Origin: Erythroxylum novogranatense
Taxonomy: Eukaryota > Streptophyta > Magnoliopsida > Malpighiales > Erythroxylaceae
Assembly (NCBI GenBank): GCA_029891385.1
Contig: CM057228.1
Coordinates: 29,578,214-29,642,213, forward strand
Length of the DNA: 64,000 bases
Direction of reading: 5' to 3'
Numbering within the stretch: position 1 is the first letter of the stretch; each line of letters opens with the position of its first letter. A program made the translations under genes and the position numbers. Positions 34,219 to 46,634 of the stretch are shown in pieces. The notes beneath the pieces were generated by a model. The model made no database searches and was not told the origin of the DNA. It saw nothing but the letters and a program-made list of their open reading frames with translations.

Positions 34219-35262
34219 CATCAACTCACGTATAGACACCTATATATATTCATACATGCTCAGTGAAGAAACAGAGCTTATAACCTTTCCATATCTAATT
34301 GTCTACATCAATCCTATACATCATTTCATTGTTATTTCAACTCCAAGAACCATTTCCACAACACCTGATCACTAACAATCCATCAAAAACCAAATAACAC
34401 CATATTTCCAATTTTCATTCCCTTAACACAATGTTCAAGAATATAAATATATGTAAATGCCATGATCATGCACTGACAATAAATTTATCAACTTTATTTC
34501 AAAAATCCACAACTCTAACAATTTTATTCACTACTTACTTGTTGAAGACTCCAAAAGCTCCAACTATCTTCAAGCCCTAACTTTATACAAAATTACGTAA
34601 ACCACTGTGAACACTAACCAAGTTCTGGTTTTTCTTAAGGCAGAAGAAACACTTAGCAGTAGAGGAAGTGGTGAGGGATATGAAAAAGCAAAGTTAACTC
34701 TCAAAAGGAGTTTGATGGAAAACTCTGTGTATAGGAAGAAATTCAGAGAAGATGATAACAAGGAAAGAACTTAGGAAAAAGAATAACCCCTTTTTAACTC
34801 TCGAATATCTCAAACTTACTTCTGACAAATAATAAAGGCAACTTCATACTTGTTACTTTTCCTAAGGTCTAACTCTAACTAAGTTTCTTTTGAAACTAAC
34901 TCTCTTAATTCTCATCTTACAATCCAACTATCTCCAAATCTTCTTTTAAATTCCTTTCTCCTATTTTCTATAATACTCTATAAATTCTAAAATAAATCCT
35001 AAATTCACCGAATTTCACAAATGTATAATTCCACTAATTAATAAAATTTCTAATATAAAAAGTTCAAATTCTAAAAAATTTCCAATAATCACAATTCAAT
35101 CCAATTATACTAAAAAAATGTCAATGAAAGCATGTACAGTCATATGAATGTGCAAAATGTGCATGTCACACTTAACTTATACATGACGTAAATTTTCCTA
35201 ATTTCTCAATGATTTCTCATAACTCGCGATTCTAGCCTTAACATAGATAACTGGATGTTATA
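34219..35262 (-). repeat. Ty3-A 5' LTR, first segment
   Basis: It begins with the right TSD of LTR-D and runs to the LTR start (minus TATAACATCCAG at 35262, where the 3' LTR has TGTAACATC). From about 34530 it matches the 3' LTR stub at 3048-3817. The TG-to-TA change means this end would no longer be a good integrase substrate. Confidence 0.82.
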
Positions 35263-35940
35263 TAAGAGCTTTAATCTCCCGCATATGTGGTTCGAGCTTA
35301 TGGCTCACTGTGATAAATCACGCATCGACCGTTGAGCACGATGCTTGGGATCTTGTAAAAAAGCACGATCAATAAGATAAAAATGAATGTGAGTCTCATA
35401 CATATAGCGTTTGCATATGCTTTAAATTCATTGAATGATTTGCAAAGTTGTGTGAATGTTATTATATGATTGAACTGTTTAACTAAGAAATGATTTATCT
35501 GTGATAGTATTTGATACTTGTCAAGTGGATTTGAATTATATGATTACTTGCTATAATTGATCTTGTTTTATGACATGAGTGAGACGACCTAACTTTTAAG
35601 ACTCCGTAGAAGCATATTTTGTACAACTGTTACAATCAGATTTGGTTCAGAGGTCGGTCAGCTGGGATTAAGGATATAGTTGTTTCTTTCATGTTTATTG
35701 TATTCGATGTGTACTGAGTTGTTTATGGTCATAGGATAATGTTGCAAAACAAGAATGGTATTGTATTATATGAAACAATGTAAATTATGGTTTTTGATAT
35801 AATGTGATAACATTTTGGATTAGAAAATGTGTGATTGATGGTTTAGTATATGATGTCATGTTATGTATAGTGAAGGTGAGATAGTTAACATGTTATTTCT
35901 ATCAGGCATGTACGCATATGTCAGATGATGGGATGTTACA
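35263..35940 (+). repeat. Ty3 LTR fragment, 3' part
   Basis: In plus orientation it has the same order of landmarks as Ty3-F: small hairpins (GAGCTTATGGCTC, GTGATAAATCAC) at 35290-35310, a GAGTCTCATACATATAG stretch, GAGGTCGGTCAGCTGGG near 35655 and the end GGATGTTACA at 35940. The left part is missing. It abuts Ty3-A on one side and Copia-J on the other, so both joints are breakpoints. Confidence 0.65.
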
Positions 35941-38034
35941 TTATTACTCGTATGCCCATTATAACCCTTCAATTTCATTCTCCCTTTAACAAGCTCTATA
36001 GCTTTCCAACCAACTATCAAAACTTTTTTAACTTCGGATGCTTATGCTACCCTTGGCTCCATCCTTTCACCAAAAACAAATTTGACCCACACTCCTCTCC
36101 ATATGTCTTTGTAGGCTATTCCTCCACTCAAAGTGCCTATTATTGTCTCTAACTTAGTACAAATAAATTTTTTGTTTCTCGTCATGTAAAATTTGTGAAA
36201 AATAAGTTTTCTTTTGCTACTCATTCATCACCTGCTGCTACACCTCAAATAATGGATGCTAATAATTGGTGTGCTCTTCCTTTACCCATCCTTTCCTCTA
36301 CTATGCTATCCACTTCTACTCCTTCACCTCCCTTATCACCACAACATCAATAGCCCTCCCCCGTGGCCTCCCTACTGCCCAGTCTTGTGGCTACCACCAC
36401 TCCTCCCCCTCCATCACCACCTATTACCCATTTAAACAATAATATTTGCAAACCCATCAATAAACTCAATCTCACAACCACATGCTAAGATGTTTCACAC
36501 GACCCCACTACTTTCACTCAAACCATTTGTAGTCCTATTTGGCGTCAAGCCATGCAAATTGAATATGATGCTCTCAAAAAAATACTTGGGATCTTGTTCC
36601 TCCTTCTCCATGTGAAAATCTAATTGGGTGCAAATGGATCTTTCGCACCAAATTTAATCCCGATGGCTCCATTTAACGTCACAAGGCTAGTCTTGTGGCT
36701 AAAGGGTCTTACTAAAGACTCGATTTTGACTATACTGAAACGTTCAACCCCGCAGTTAAACCTACTATGGTTCGAACCGTGCTCTCCATTGTCATAAACC
36801 ATGGGTGGTCTTTTCGTCAAATTGACATTAACAATGCTTTCCTTCAAGGCTCTCTTATGGAAAATGTCTACATGATTCAACCACTGGGGTTTGTAAGCCA
36901 AACTCATCCTACTCATGTTTTCAAATTAGTCAAGCTCTTTATGGTCTTAAACAAGCCCCCCCGGGCTTGGTATAATGAGCTTAAGACATATATCCTCAGC
37001 CTTGGCTTTCACAACTCTATTTCTAACTCCTTTTTATTCATTATACGCCATCACCAAGACATCTTTATATTTTTGCATATGTTGATGATATCGTCACCAT
37101 TGACTCTAACCCTACTCTTCTTAACTCTCTTATCATCACATTAACCAAATGCTTCTCTCTTAAATATCTTGGCATTCTTTCCTACTTTTTTGGTGTCAAA
37201 GTTCTTCCTCATCCGACTGGTTTATCCTTAAGCAAACATAAATATGTTCTTGACCTACTCCAATGTGCCAAAACGAGTGACGTAAAACTTGTTTCGACAC
37301 CTATGAGTGTTCATCCCCCTCTTTCTAATACATTCGACACTCCTATCTCAAACCTGACTGCATATCGGGCCCATGGGTAGCTTGCAATATTTATCATTAA
37401 CCCGACCCGATGTTGTTTTTATTGTGAACAGTTTATCCCAATACATGCACAAGCCAACCACCGATCATTGGACAACACTCAAACGAATATTATGATATCT
37501 TACAGGAACTTCACATCATGGTCTTTTGTTGCATCAAAGCTCGCCCACTTGTTTACATGCCTTCACGAATGCTGATTGGGCGGGGGATAAGAATGACTAT
37601 ATTTCCACCACAAGTTATGTTGTTTATCTTGAAAGAATTCCATCTCTTTTCGTTCTAAAAAGAAACGCAAAGGTTCATTCATCAACTGAAGTTGACTATC
37701 GAATTGTTGCCGTAACGACAGCTGAAGTTCTTTGGCTACTTAATCTACTATGTGAGCTGGGACATAAACCTCTCACTCCTCCTGTTGTCTATTGTGACAA
37801 CATGGGAGCTACTTATATTGTTGCTAATTCCAAATTTCGTTCCAGAATGAAACACCTTGGCCTATATCACTACTTTGTACGAGAACATGTATAAGGTGGC
37901 ATCATTCGTGTTTCACACATCTTAAGCAACGACCAACTTGCTGATGTTCTCACCAAACCGCTTGCTCAAACTCATTTTCAATTTCTGATGTCCCATATTG
38001 GCCTTACTCTTTGATCGTCCAACTTGTGGAGGCA
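35941..38034 (+). pseudogene. Copia-J pol, 3' part, broken
   Basis: Pol would copy and integrate a Ty1/copia element. In order I see the integrase C-terminal region ending in PYVFVGYSSTQSAYYC (about 36090-36150), a Pro-rich linker, the RT start (WDLVPPSP...IGCKWIFRTKF near 36590-36655), QIDINNAFLQGSL (36820-36860), a frameshifted YVDD region near 37078 and RNaseH (NADWAGDK near 37570). The frame closes with DQLADVLTKPLAQTHF near 37935-37975. Stops and frameshifts separate these blocks. The 5' half, including LTR, gag and protease, is absent. Confidence 0.88.
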
Positions 38035-38297
38035 TGTTAGAGATAATCCTAATGACTAAGTTCAAGCCCAATATCATGCCTACAATCAAACAAACTGATT
38101 TGCCAAATATCTCATAGGACATTACTATTGTTAATATTGTAAATATTATCTTTACCTAAAATAGTGTAAATTAGTTGCATAAGATCGAAGTTCCTAAATT
38201 TACGTTGACCATATATTCTCATAACTTTGTATATATATTACTGTATCTCATTCACCAAATGCAATACAGAGAAATTATTCTGGTTAACTTCATAACA
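38035..38297 (+). repeat. Copia-J 3' LTR
   Basis: The short 263-bp LTR runs from TGTTAGAGATAATCC to TTCATAACA. It directly follows a PPT-like TTGTGGAGGCA and the end of pol. A TATA-like TATATATTA lies near 38232. Such short LTRs are usual for several copia lineages. Confidence 0.82.
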
Positions 38298-38399
38298 ATG
38301 ACACCTATATAATTATTGGAAGACATACTCTTGATAAATTCAATTAACTTTAGACAAGGAGTCGTTGTGAAAGAGCAACTAAATGATCTACATTAGAGG

Positions 38400-39650
38400 T
38401 AGGAAGACGACTTTCAGGCCTTTCCATATCGAAATCTCCACCTAAATCCTTTCAGATAATGGCAAAATTATTCAACGCAAACTAAGAAGCAGATTTAAGC
38501 TTAGGGGTAGAGTCTAGGGCAAGCAAATCATCGACACTCAAGTTATTATTCCGTACGTCTATATGTTTTAACTTTTAAGTTGATTAATTTCTTAGACTTA
38601 TTGATATCTGAAATAGATGAACTGACCACATTGTCATAGGTCTAAATCTGGAAAGACTTACTTTTCAAAAAATCATGGCACACATCTAATTTGTATTCTT
38701 TACTCATGAAATACTCCCTCTGATTGTGAGCCTTAAAGGCTAGTTTATCATAATCTTTTACTCCCTCCGATTCATAATAAGAGTCGTTTTAGATACATTT
38801 TAATTATTCAAAATAAGTGTCATTCTTGACTTTGTATGTATATTTATAACTTTTCTTCCAAAATTAACCTTTCATTTCTCTCTCATCTTAATTATACAAA
38901 TCACAATTTCAAGGCAATTTCTCCTACAATTTCATTTAAGATGCTGATTACCGAGGTAATTTTATGGGAGTATTAATAAGGGTATATCTATAATTTTATT
39001 AGCTTTCTTAATAAGCGTGTATTTTTTTAAAACGACTCTTATTATGAATCGGAGGGAATATTAGACTACAAAGCTTGCCATCTAAAGAATTAAGGTCATT
39101 ATTACATGCCTCTAGCTCATACTTCAACGTCGTTATAGTGCACTCGTTAGCTTTGGTAATCTCATCCTAGGTCTGTGTGAGTCTCTCCACCTCTATCCTA
39201 TACTCGTCATTGATGACTTTAGTAATCAAGACCTATTGAAAAGCAACTTATAAGACTTCAAAATTTTGTGTGTCAAGATAGAGTTTCTCACCTTAATATT
39301 CCATTTAGGGATAGCTCAACTCCAAAACTGACTGCCTTTCTCCTTATCCTTAATGGTCGTAACCTAGGAACTGGTTGGCTTGGAGATTTGCAGAGGCTTA
39401 GTTGCCTTCTTAACATGACATCTGTCTAGGTCGATCTGACTGAGGAAGCTAGTGTGAGCAATGTACTAGGTTGAGAAACCTCTTATAGCACCACCGTCTT
39501 CCTCTTCTTAGATGCATCATCTTTATTGTGATCAGCAGGTAAGAGTTTGTATAGATCCTTCCATGTCAAATATGTGGAAAATCGGTAATGGTCATCTGTT
39601 TCAGGTTAATGAATATATGGTAAACTAGCCTACAGGCTTGCTGATGGGTA
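38400..39650 (-). pseudogene. Decayed coiled-coil reading frame, unidentified
   Basis: Minus-strand translation gives coding-like pieces interrupted by stops: HYRFSTYLTWKDLYK...DHNKDDASKKRKTVV near 39600-39490, then a Glu/Lys-rich heptad stretch (INDEYRIEVERL, EITKANECTITTLKYELE) near 39225-39105, then KEYKLDVCHDFL near 38700. The order, a basic KKRK linker then a coiled coil, is like gag-type or transposon-associated proteins of plants, but I cannot name a family. The MITE at 38761-39058 interrupts it. Confidence 0.4.
38761..39058. mobile_element. Stowaway-like MITE
   Basis: The 298-bp element has near-perfect terminal inverted repeats starting CTCCCTCCGATTCATAATAAG, flanked by TA on both sides (38759-38760 and 39059-39060). 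It has no coding capacity. The CTCCCTCCG terminus and TA target are the marks of Tc1/mariner-type Stowaway MITEs. The last base of the right end is A instead of G. Confidence 0.93.
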
Positions 39651-40112
39651 ATCTCAGCCTCTAACAAAAGATATTTCTCCAATAAACTCTGACAAAGATC
39701 TTCCTATAATATATAGCAAGTCTCCCGTACCTAAGACCTGAGACCTGAAAACATGAGAGAGTGACCTTGAGCTTTTAATTTTAACTACCACCCACCGTAT
39801 GCACTCTATATCTGACATTGTTTTATAAGAAATCGACAACTGATCTTACAAGTAAAAGAATTCTGCATGCCTGCACAAACATCAACCTGCATCAATTGAT
39901 GTAGCGAACAAAGGAAGTCACCTTAATAAGATCACGCTCCACACGATGTGGACATCTGATATGAAATATATAACAAGTATTATCACTACTCCATAATAAA
40001 ACTCTATGCCTTAAAAAGTTTAACATCTTCGATTATGAGGAGTATATTCCCATTTCTTATTGCTTCAACAATTTTGTGAAACTTTAGTTTTGAGTAGGTC
40101 TTTTGTACTATA

Positions 40113-40168
40113 CACAATACTATATCTTCTTTTTTTTTTTTTTTGAATTCACAATACTATATCTTCTT
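40113..40168 (-). mobile_element. Tail-only retroposition scar with 19-bp duplication
   Basis: CACAATACTATATCTTCTT occurs at 40113-40131 and again at 40150-40168. Between them are only 13 T and GAATT. Read on the minus strand this is a short A tail between perfect direct repeats. That is what a LINE-driven insertion looks like when reverse transcription stops almost at once. A replication slip is the alternative. Confidence 0.55.
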
Positions 40169-40244
40169 GTTGACAAAAAGAAACGTTTAAAAATGTAATA
40201 AACTAAAATCTGCCCACTCGATTCGGATTTACACGGAAAAAGAT

Positions 40245-43200
40245 TCATAGGATGTTCTCTCTGTAGTTGTTTCTTCGATTAGAGACAATGGAAATCCTCT
40301 GATCTCGAAGCATATTCAAGTTAGGGGCCAGCAATCGAGTATAGCGATCAAAATACAGAAGCTGTTTCATCAGAAGTGCGAACTCCCTCGGAAATCTGAG
40401 TCCATAAGATTCACTAACACGAATCTGTTGGCACAGCCAGAAAACAAAATAAAGGAATAATTAATACTTGAAAAATATCCTTGATTGGATAAAAGAAAGT
40501 TAACCACTCAAATGGGTTTCTTTTCAGACCCTTCTCTTCTACAATAATCGACTAATTTCAATTTTGTTCAAGCAATAAACATTATCAATGAATATGATTT
40601 ATGCAAGACGTATGTCCAAAACACACATTCTAACCTTTTCAAACAGATGCATTCCTAGTATAGTACCCAGAGGACCTGTGATTTATTGGTTGAGTAGTTT
40701 GAGATTTTTTCAAGCAACATTATTTCACAAATTGTTTGAACCTATCATCATTTAATCAAAACAAGTAAAGCAGATTTATCTTACAACATCGAGAAAAAGA
40801 GCATTCATCTGTCTCTCATCAACAACTATATTGGCTGAGACAGCAGCTGCATTCGTATTCTCATTTTGAGCTGTTGCAACAACAATTTCACTGTCCAACT
40901 CCTGCATCACAATGAAACAAGTTGTCCTTAGGTAGTATCCAGACAATCCCAAATCAATAGATACGACATATCTAGGTTGCTACAAAAGTAACTGTGTCCC
41001 AGTGACAGAGCTCACTTGTATTGATGAAAATATTTTTTCCAAGTCTCTCGCGAAAGCCCTAGCATCAACATCCTTGTTTGTAGCACCCATTTCAACCAAG
41101 GCAGATGCCATTGACTCATATTCTTCAGTTGCAATAGATGCAAGAAATACTTCCATAGCAGCCCAAGTTTTAGGAGATATTCGTCCAACAATTCCTGCAG
41201 AAGGATTTGCATTTTATTTGCATTACAGATCATATTTGACATCGAACTCTGATATTGGATGTAGACACATTTCAACCCCAAAGAAGCCGTAGAGACCTCT
41301 AGCCTATAGTTCTTATCAGAAATTTAGTAGCAATGTGTTCATTGTGAACTTAGACAACCGTTTATAATCATGCAGGCACTAAATTGCCTTCATATAGCAA
41401 AGATTCAAATTACACATCTAGGAAAGGAAACAGTTACCAAAATCAAGAAATCCAATGCGACCATCACGTAATAACCACAAGTTTCCTGCATGTACATCTG
41501 CATGAAAAGTTTCACAAGCAAGCAAACTGCCAAACCTGCATTTAAGTTCCATGTCAACAGATTAAGTTTTTTAAATTTTAATCAATAGGAAATATAGAAA
41601 AACTCAAAAAGTAAGTGGATTAAAAACATTCTACCAGACATTAAGGGCAGTTATTAGAGTGGTCTCAGGACTAGAAACAAGTGAACTAATGGAGTCTAGG
41701 TCAGTAAGAGGAACTCCATAGAGCCTCTCCATTGTCAGAATTCGTCTCGTGCTGCAATGCTGATACACATTTGGAGCAGTCGCCTGTCTTGTAAGTCCCA
41801 TCGCTTCCAAATATCTCTTAAAGGACTGGATGTTTACTGCCTCCTTATTAAAGTCAACTTCTTCTAGCATGGATTCCCTTATGTCATTCACAATGCCAAC
41901 CTGCAGAAGGGGACACATAGCCAATGGTAGAAAATTCTGGGTTATTTCCATAATATTAGGCATGCAAACTTAGGAATAGAAAGAAGTAACCCAATAAAAT
42001 GAATAAGGTTTTAATTAAAAAAAAAAAAGAAACGCAAGTTCTCAATTTCACAAAGAAAGGATCAATTTAACACAATACCAGTGATGCACGACTAAGTTCA
42101 GGATTCAAAAACTCCAATAAGCGAGCAACAATGTACACAAAGTTCAGATCTGCCATCAATACATCTTCTATCCCAGGTTTCAAAACCTTTATTACTACAT
42201 CTTCTTGGGAGCCTTTAAGCCTTGCAGCATGAACCTACGACCGAACTTCTAAGGTTCTAATCATATGTATCAGGGATCATAAATAAGGGTAAATGTTAAA
42301 TAAGTGAGAGAACAAAAGAGAAAGGTCCTGGGAGCAGACCTGAGCTATTGAGGCTGAGGCAATTGGTGCTGGGTCCACATATTCAAATACACTGTCTATT
42401 GGTCTCCCTAATTCCTCACGCAAAATTGCCTCAATTTCTTGAAACGGAACTGCAGGAGCTCTATCAAAACAGTTCTGAAATTCTTCAACGTATTCAGAAG
42501 GGAACAATGTTGGTGCAGATGCTATAAACTGGAAGAAAACAAACCATTAGGGACAAACTTCAATCATAAAAAAAAAGGCCAAGTGGAAGAAGAACCCAGT
42601 GTGAAAATCGAGTGGTTACAGCAACACAAGGGAAAAATGGAAGGAGGATGCAAACATACATATCAAAATTCAATTTACCCAAGAAAATTAGCAATCAGTT
42701 CATTATAATTCATAAGAGTTACCTGGCCCAATTTAATATATGTTGCCCCCATGCGCTCAAACAATCTCCTCAAATATAAGGGCGAAAGTAATCCAAGCTG
42801 CAGTTGGGTTGGAATTTCAGTGGAAGATCTTGTTGACTGCAAGCATAGATTCGAAGTATAGAGAAGAACTATTGTGAGAAAATCGAGAATGAAAAAGCCA
42901 GAAAAAGAAGATTCAACAAGAACTTGAACCAAATCACTAGAATGCTTCGCAAGGAGACATCCCTAACTTATCAAATCAAATATTACTCCCAGAGGAGTGG
43001 ATAACTTATCCTTCATATACCCCTGTCTACCTATCTATCTATCTATCTATCCACACATGTAAAAGAAAAAAGAACTGAATAGATGAATAAGGCAAAAAAG
43101 AAAAGAGGAACAAAGAAGAAGTTAAGAGAGGACCAGTGGCTTACCCTGGAAACATCAGCAAGCCACTCAGAACCAACACCAACAAATGCTTGAAGACCTT

Positions 43201-43854
43201 GAAATAGCCTTAGGGCTCCCCTTGGGCCGGTATTAATAGATGTCTGAACGATATCCTCCACCAGTCTGGGAAAATTTGCAATACTATCTGAAAGCAACCT
43301 AAGAGTATATAACATGAACAGCTTTACACAAGAAGTGTTAATACTTGTTTTACAGAAGTGTGCAAAGGTGACAAGTGGTTCAAAATGCGCTGAAGAAGTC
43401 ATACAGTTTGTCAATGTATAATCAAGCTGTTCCAGCCTCAAAAAACGCCAAGACATAATTAAGTACAAATTAATGAAGAAGAAACGAAAGATTGACGAAT
43501 GAGTAATTGAAAGCAAGTGATTGCAAAGAAAGGAAGCGGGGGTGGGAGGAAAAAGAGAGGACCTTGGAGGCGAGAAGTGAAAAGATCCTGTGCTTGTGAG
43601 TAACGGGCGTTAAGGGAAAATCGATTAGGATGAAAATCGAGATTGCCCATCTTCATTCTCCATCTATTGTTACTACTATTTATACATTTGGCGATCGATA
43701 ACTGGACATAATGAAAGGAGATTAGAAAATGAAAGGAAAAAAAATTCCAAAAATTGAAGAAAGTGAGCGGGGGAGAAACCTGAAGAGGAGGAGAAGGGAA
43801 AAATGGAAAGCGACAACTTCCCCTCGCACAAACACTTGTCATGGTCATCGCCAT
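40245..43854 (-). CDS. ABC1K9: ABC1K/aarF-type protein kinase, chloroplast type, about 11 exons
   Basis: Atypical ABC1 family kinase. Plant chloroplast members act in plastoglobules on prenylquinone metabolism, but this member's substrate is not deducible. Exons that keep the frame (minus order) are 43854-43780, about 43650-43563, 43287-43145, 42836-42723, 42528-42340, 42234-42079, 41900-41635, 41535-41438, 41194-41016, 40901-40785 and 40424-40245, all with GT-AG borders; together about 534 codons. Family marks are the KLGQ motif (42730), an Ala-rich PIASASIAQV loop, the VIK lysine, catalytic HADVHAGN and DFG. The N-terminus is Ser/Arg-rich, like a transit peptide. Exon 1 also reads through its intron in frame, so the first junction is uncertain. 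By recall it is closest to Arabidopsis At5g05200 (ABC1K9); the subfamily name is less sure than the family. Confidence 0.93.
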
Positions 43855-44250
43855 TTCTGTCGACTACTTTTTCCTATTATGAGTTATGATTTGCAGATGG
43901 ACTTATAAGAAGAAGACGAAAGTGAGTTTTTAGGACAGAGAGGGACTTCTTCCATCCATTATTAAAGCATGAAAAGAAGAACGAGAGTCACTCCTCCGCA
44001 TAGAAATACCAGAGACACACAAACATCGACACAAGTGTATCAATTATCTTCTCACTACACAATTTTGAGTATCAAGTACAGATGTCTAATCTTACAAGAA
44101 AGAACACAAATTTATGTAAAACATTTATAATTACGTATAAATAAATAGGTGAAAGACAGCCTGCCACGTGGGCACTCACTTCACTTCACCTTTCAAGTCT
44201 TTAAATACAACCCTTTTGCGGGCTTTTCTGGAGTTCATACTTCATCGATC
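43855..44250 (-). promoter_or_regulatory. Probable ABC1K promoter with G-box
   Basis: A TTATAAG box (minus, near 43902) lies about 50 bp upstream of the ATG, and a G-box CACGTG is at 44165-44170 (GCCACGTGGG). G-boxes are bound by bHLH/bZIP factors and are common in light-regulated plastid genes. The region could also serve plus-strand transcription (TTTAAATAC near 44200), though I see no gene there. Confidence 0.45.
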
Positions 44251-46634
44251 TATATTAGCTTATGTATCAATTTTTGAAATTTTTGTTCGCTTGAAGAATC
44301 GTAAATGATTAAAAAAAAAAAAAAAGTGGCTGTTGAGCTATGAGATACGTCCAAGACAAAGACGAAGGGGGTGAGGTGACAAATGCATGAGTTTTGGGTT
44401 TCCAATTCAATCAAACTCAAGTGTTAATGCCTAATGCCCTTCCTCCTCTTTACTCCAATTCCATCCTTTCACTCACTTCCAGTTCTAAATTTCTAGCTTC
44501 TTTGTTTCATCTTTTTGCTTACATTTTACTAGCTAATGCAATTCAACATGTGTTCTACTCCAAAACCTGTTCTTTGTTATGCTTATAGATGCTTTTTTAA
44601 AAAAACTGGAAACGATGTTTATTGTCTCAACGATGTCAAGGGAAATAATAATGATTGTATATGCTTATCCCACCAAAGATGATAATCCCGTTGTAAAGAT
44701 AAATATGGATAAAGTAAGTTATATATAAAGATAGGGCTCATAATCTAATGCCTTAAAATTTTTGATTGAGATATGATATCTTAATTATATATCCACTCAT
44801 TTGTATCTGATCCAATCTCTCCTCTAACCCCCTCAGAACCCTTCAAGTTACGGCTTATCCCCAGTAGTTTTATTATCATGCGGAGGATATGGGTGTTAAT
44901 TGGTAGCTTGCATATATGCTCATCTGGTTCTGGTTGATGGTGATGCTGTTGTTGAGGTTTCAAGGCGAGATAATGAAGGTTGACGAGGGAGCATGTTGAG
45001 TGCATAAACGGAGCTGTGACTGAAAGTTGCAAATACAGAGGACAGTGGGGAAACGGCTTGGCTTGGTAACAAGCAGATCATACCTTAAGAGGGTTGAGAA
45101 TGGGAGAAAGCATATTCGATTGACAGATAACATAGTGTTGTGTAACTGATACAAGCCACTACTGAATCACCTATCGCTTCTGGCGAAACTCTCGTCATCA
45201 GTCCAGCTCCGCTCCTGGCACACTGAATTGCACTATATAACTTTCTATACTTCTCTATACATCCCTTGCAAAAATTATCAATTTCATATATGCATGGTTA
45301 CAGTTTAGAATTTGATGAAGTCGAACCGAGTTGGTTTTTAGTCTATTTTTGCTGGATTCCTACAGTTTGGCACCTTTAGATTCAATACATCACTGTGCCT
45401 GGGCCAATTAATCCCCACTCCAGCTACAAGTACTAGGCTATGCATGGAAATTCTTCGAATGTTATCCGAATATCCAATTGAATGGAAGAGAATTGTCCCA
45501 TGACTCTGACAGGCATGAAGTCTATTCACCGCTTCTTGATATTCCAGATGTAACTTATACATGCCATCGTTTTGTAGTTAGTAATGGATCGCATTGTTGC
45601 ACACGAGGATTTATCTTTGTATTGAAGAAAAATGATGCATTCATTTGCGGTTAAACTTATGTTACGCTAGCTTTATTCAGGTAATAAATAATGCATGTAT
45701 CACACGGAGGATTGTTTCTGAAATCTCACTTGTACTTGGTGGACACCAGTTAGTTCTATTTGGACAATAACATGCGCAATCTGTAGCCTTTCGCTCATGC
45801 ATAGAAAGTCAAGTTTCTGATGTCAAAAGTTCCAACTGGCAAACCGCCTACTTCTATTGATGGAAAGGGATGCTTAATAGTAGTCATGTCTCTTATGTAC
45901 ATGGTTGTAAGGGTCGACACTTCTCACCAGAGTACAATGGTTGAGGAAATGCTGTGATGGAGCTCAAGATGGTGAAAACTAATTCAGCTACTGCTTTAGA
46001 GATGGCTGTTAGATTATCTGCTAAACATCGTTGGTAATAAAATTGATATGCCTACGTAGTGGATTGATGTTATAAGAGATCCATATGAGGTCTGAACAGA
46101 CCAGATTTGTTCCCATTCATAATGTTTGAACACCAGACATCTATTAAAATCTTGAAGGTCAAAACATACCATCCCCTACAAAGGCTGCAACTTAATAGGG
46201 TCTCGTGCATTCACTCATTCGAATGGATGAAAACCTTGACCCTTAATAGCCATAGATGTGACTGGCTGACGACAAAATTCAGCATGATTCATCTCAAAGA
46301 ATGATCCTTAGTGAAACCTATTATGCTAATAAGGTTCCTATGTTCCCTATTTACTTGGTTCTGTCAGAAATTGCCCAGAAGCACAATCACAAAAGAGGGA
46401 GGAGAAACAAAAGATAAAGCAAAACCAAGATAAACATGGGAATGATCAAGCATCAATCGTCATCGTCAATAAGGCCACAATGATAACCATGGGAATGATC
46501 AAGCATCAATCGTCATCGTCAATAAGGCCTCAAAAATAAACTAGAATCCAAAGCAACATTATTTATATCTGTTAGTTGTCTCTCATCAAAAAAGGCTGCA
46601 GATCAGAAAGCTTTTAGAAACTCAACATCCTTGT
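44251..46634. other. Intergenic, no gene recognised
   Basis: Short frames (44394-44588 plus; 44781-45032 and 45338-45562 minus) have no family features, conserved motif or splice context that I can support. Part of the right end will be the 3' UTR of QCR10. A 53-bp tandem duplication lies at 46435-46540. I see no tRNA-like cloverleaf. Confidence 0.5.
46435..46540. repeat. 53-bp tandem duplication
   Basis: CATGGGAATGATCAAGCATC and what follows (to AATAAGGCC) occurs at 46435 and again at 46488. The copies are almost identical over about 43 bp, so the duplication is recent. It lies downstream of QCR10. Confidence 0.9.

Larger units (their letters stand above)
3048..35262 (-). mobile_element. 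Ty3-A, old Ty3/gypsy element split by nested insertions
   Basis: The parts lie in minus-strand order: 5' LTR start at 35262, LTR pieces 34224-35262, 19018-20017 and 5302-6920, PBS at 5281-5296, gag-protease 5154-3926, polypurine tract (PPT) 3818-3830 and 3' LTR start at 3817. With the nested elements removed the 5' LTR is about 3.66 kb. The 3' LTR survives only as its first 770 bp. Most of pol (RT, RNaseH, integrase) is missing: the sequence jumps from the protease region to the conserved last codons of pol ahead of the PPT. The general plan (long LTRs starting TGTAACATC, a Met-tRNA PBS, a Retrotrans_gag-type gag) fits a Tekay/Del-like Ty3 element, but without integrase the lineage is inference. 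Confidence 0.85.

Noticed and set aside
44394..45562. Small frames between the ABC1K gene and QCR10 as secreted-peptide genes
   Set aside because: No signal peptide followed by a known C-terminal peptide motif (CLE, CEP, IDA type) and no splice evidence.
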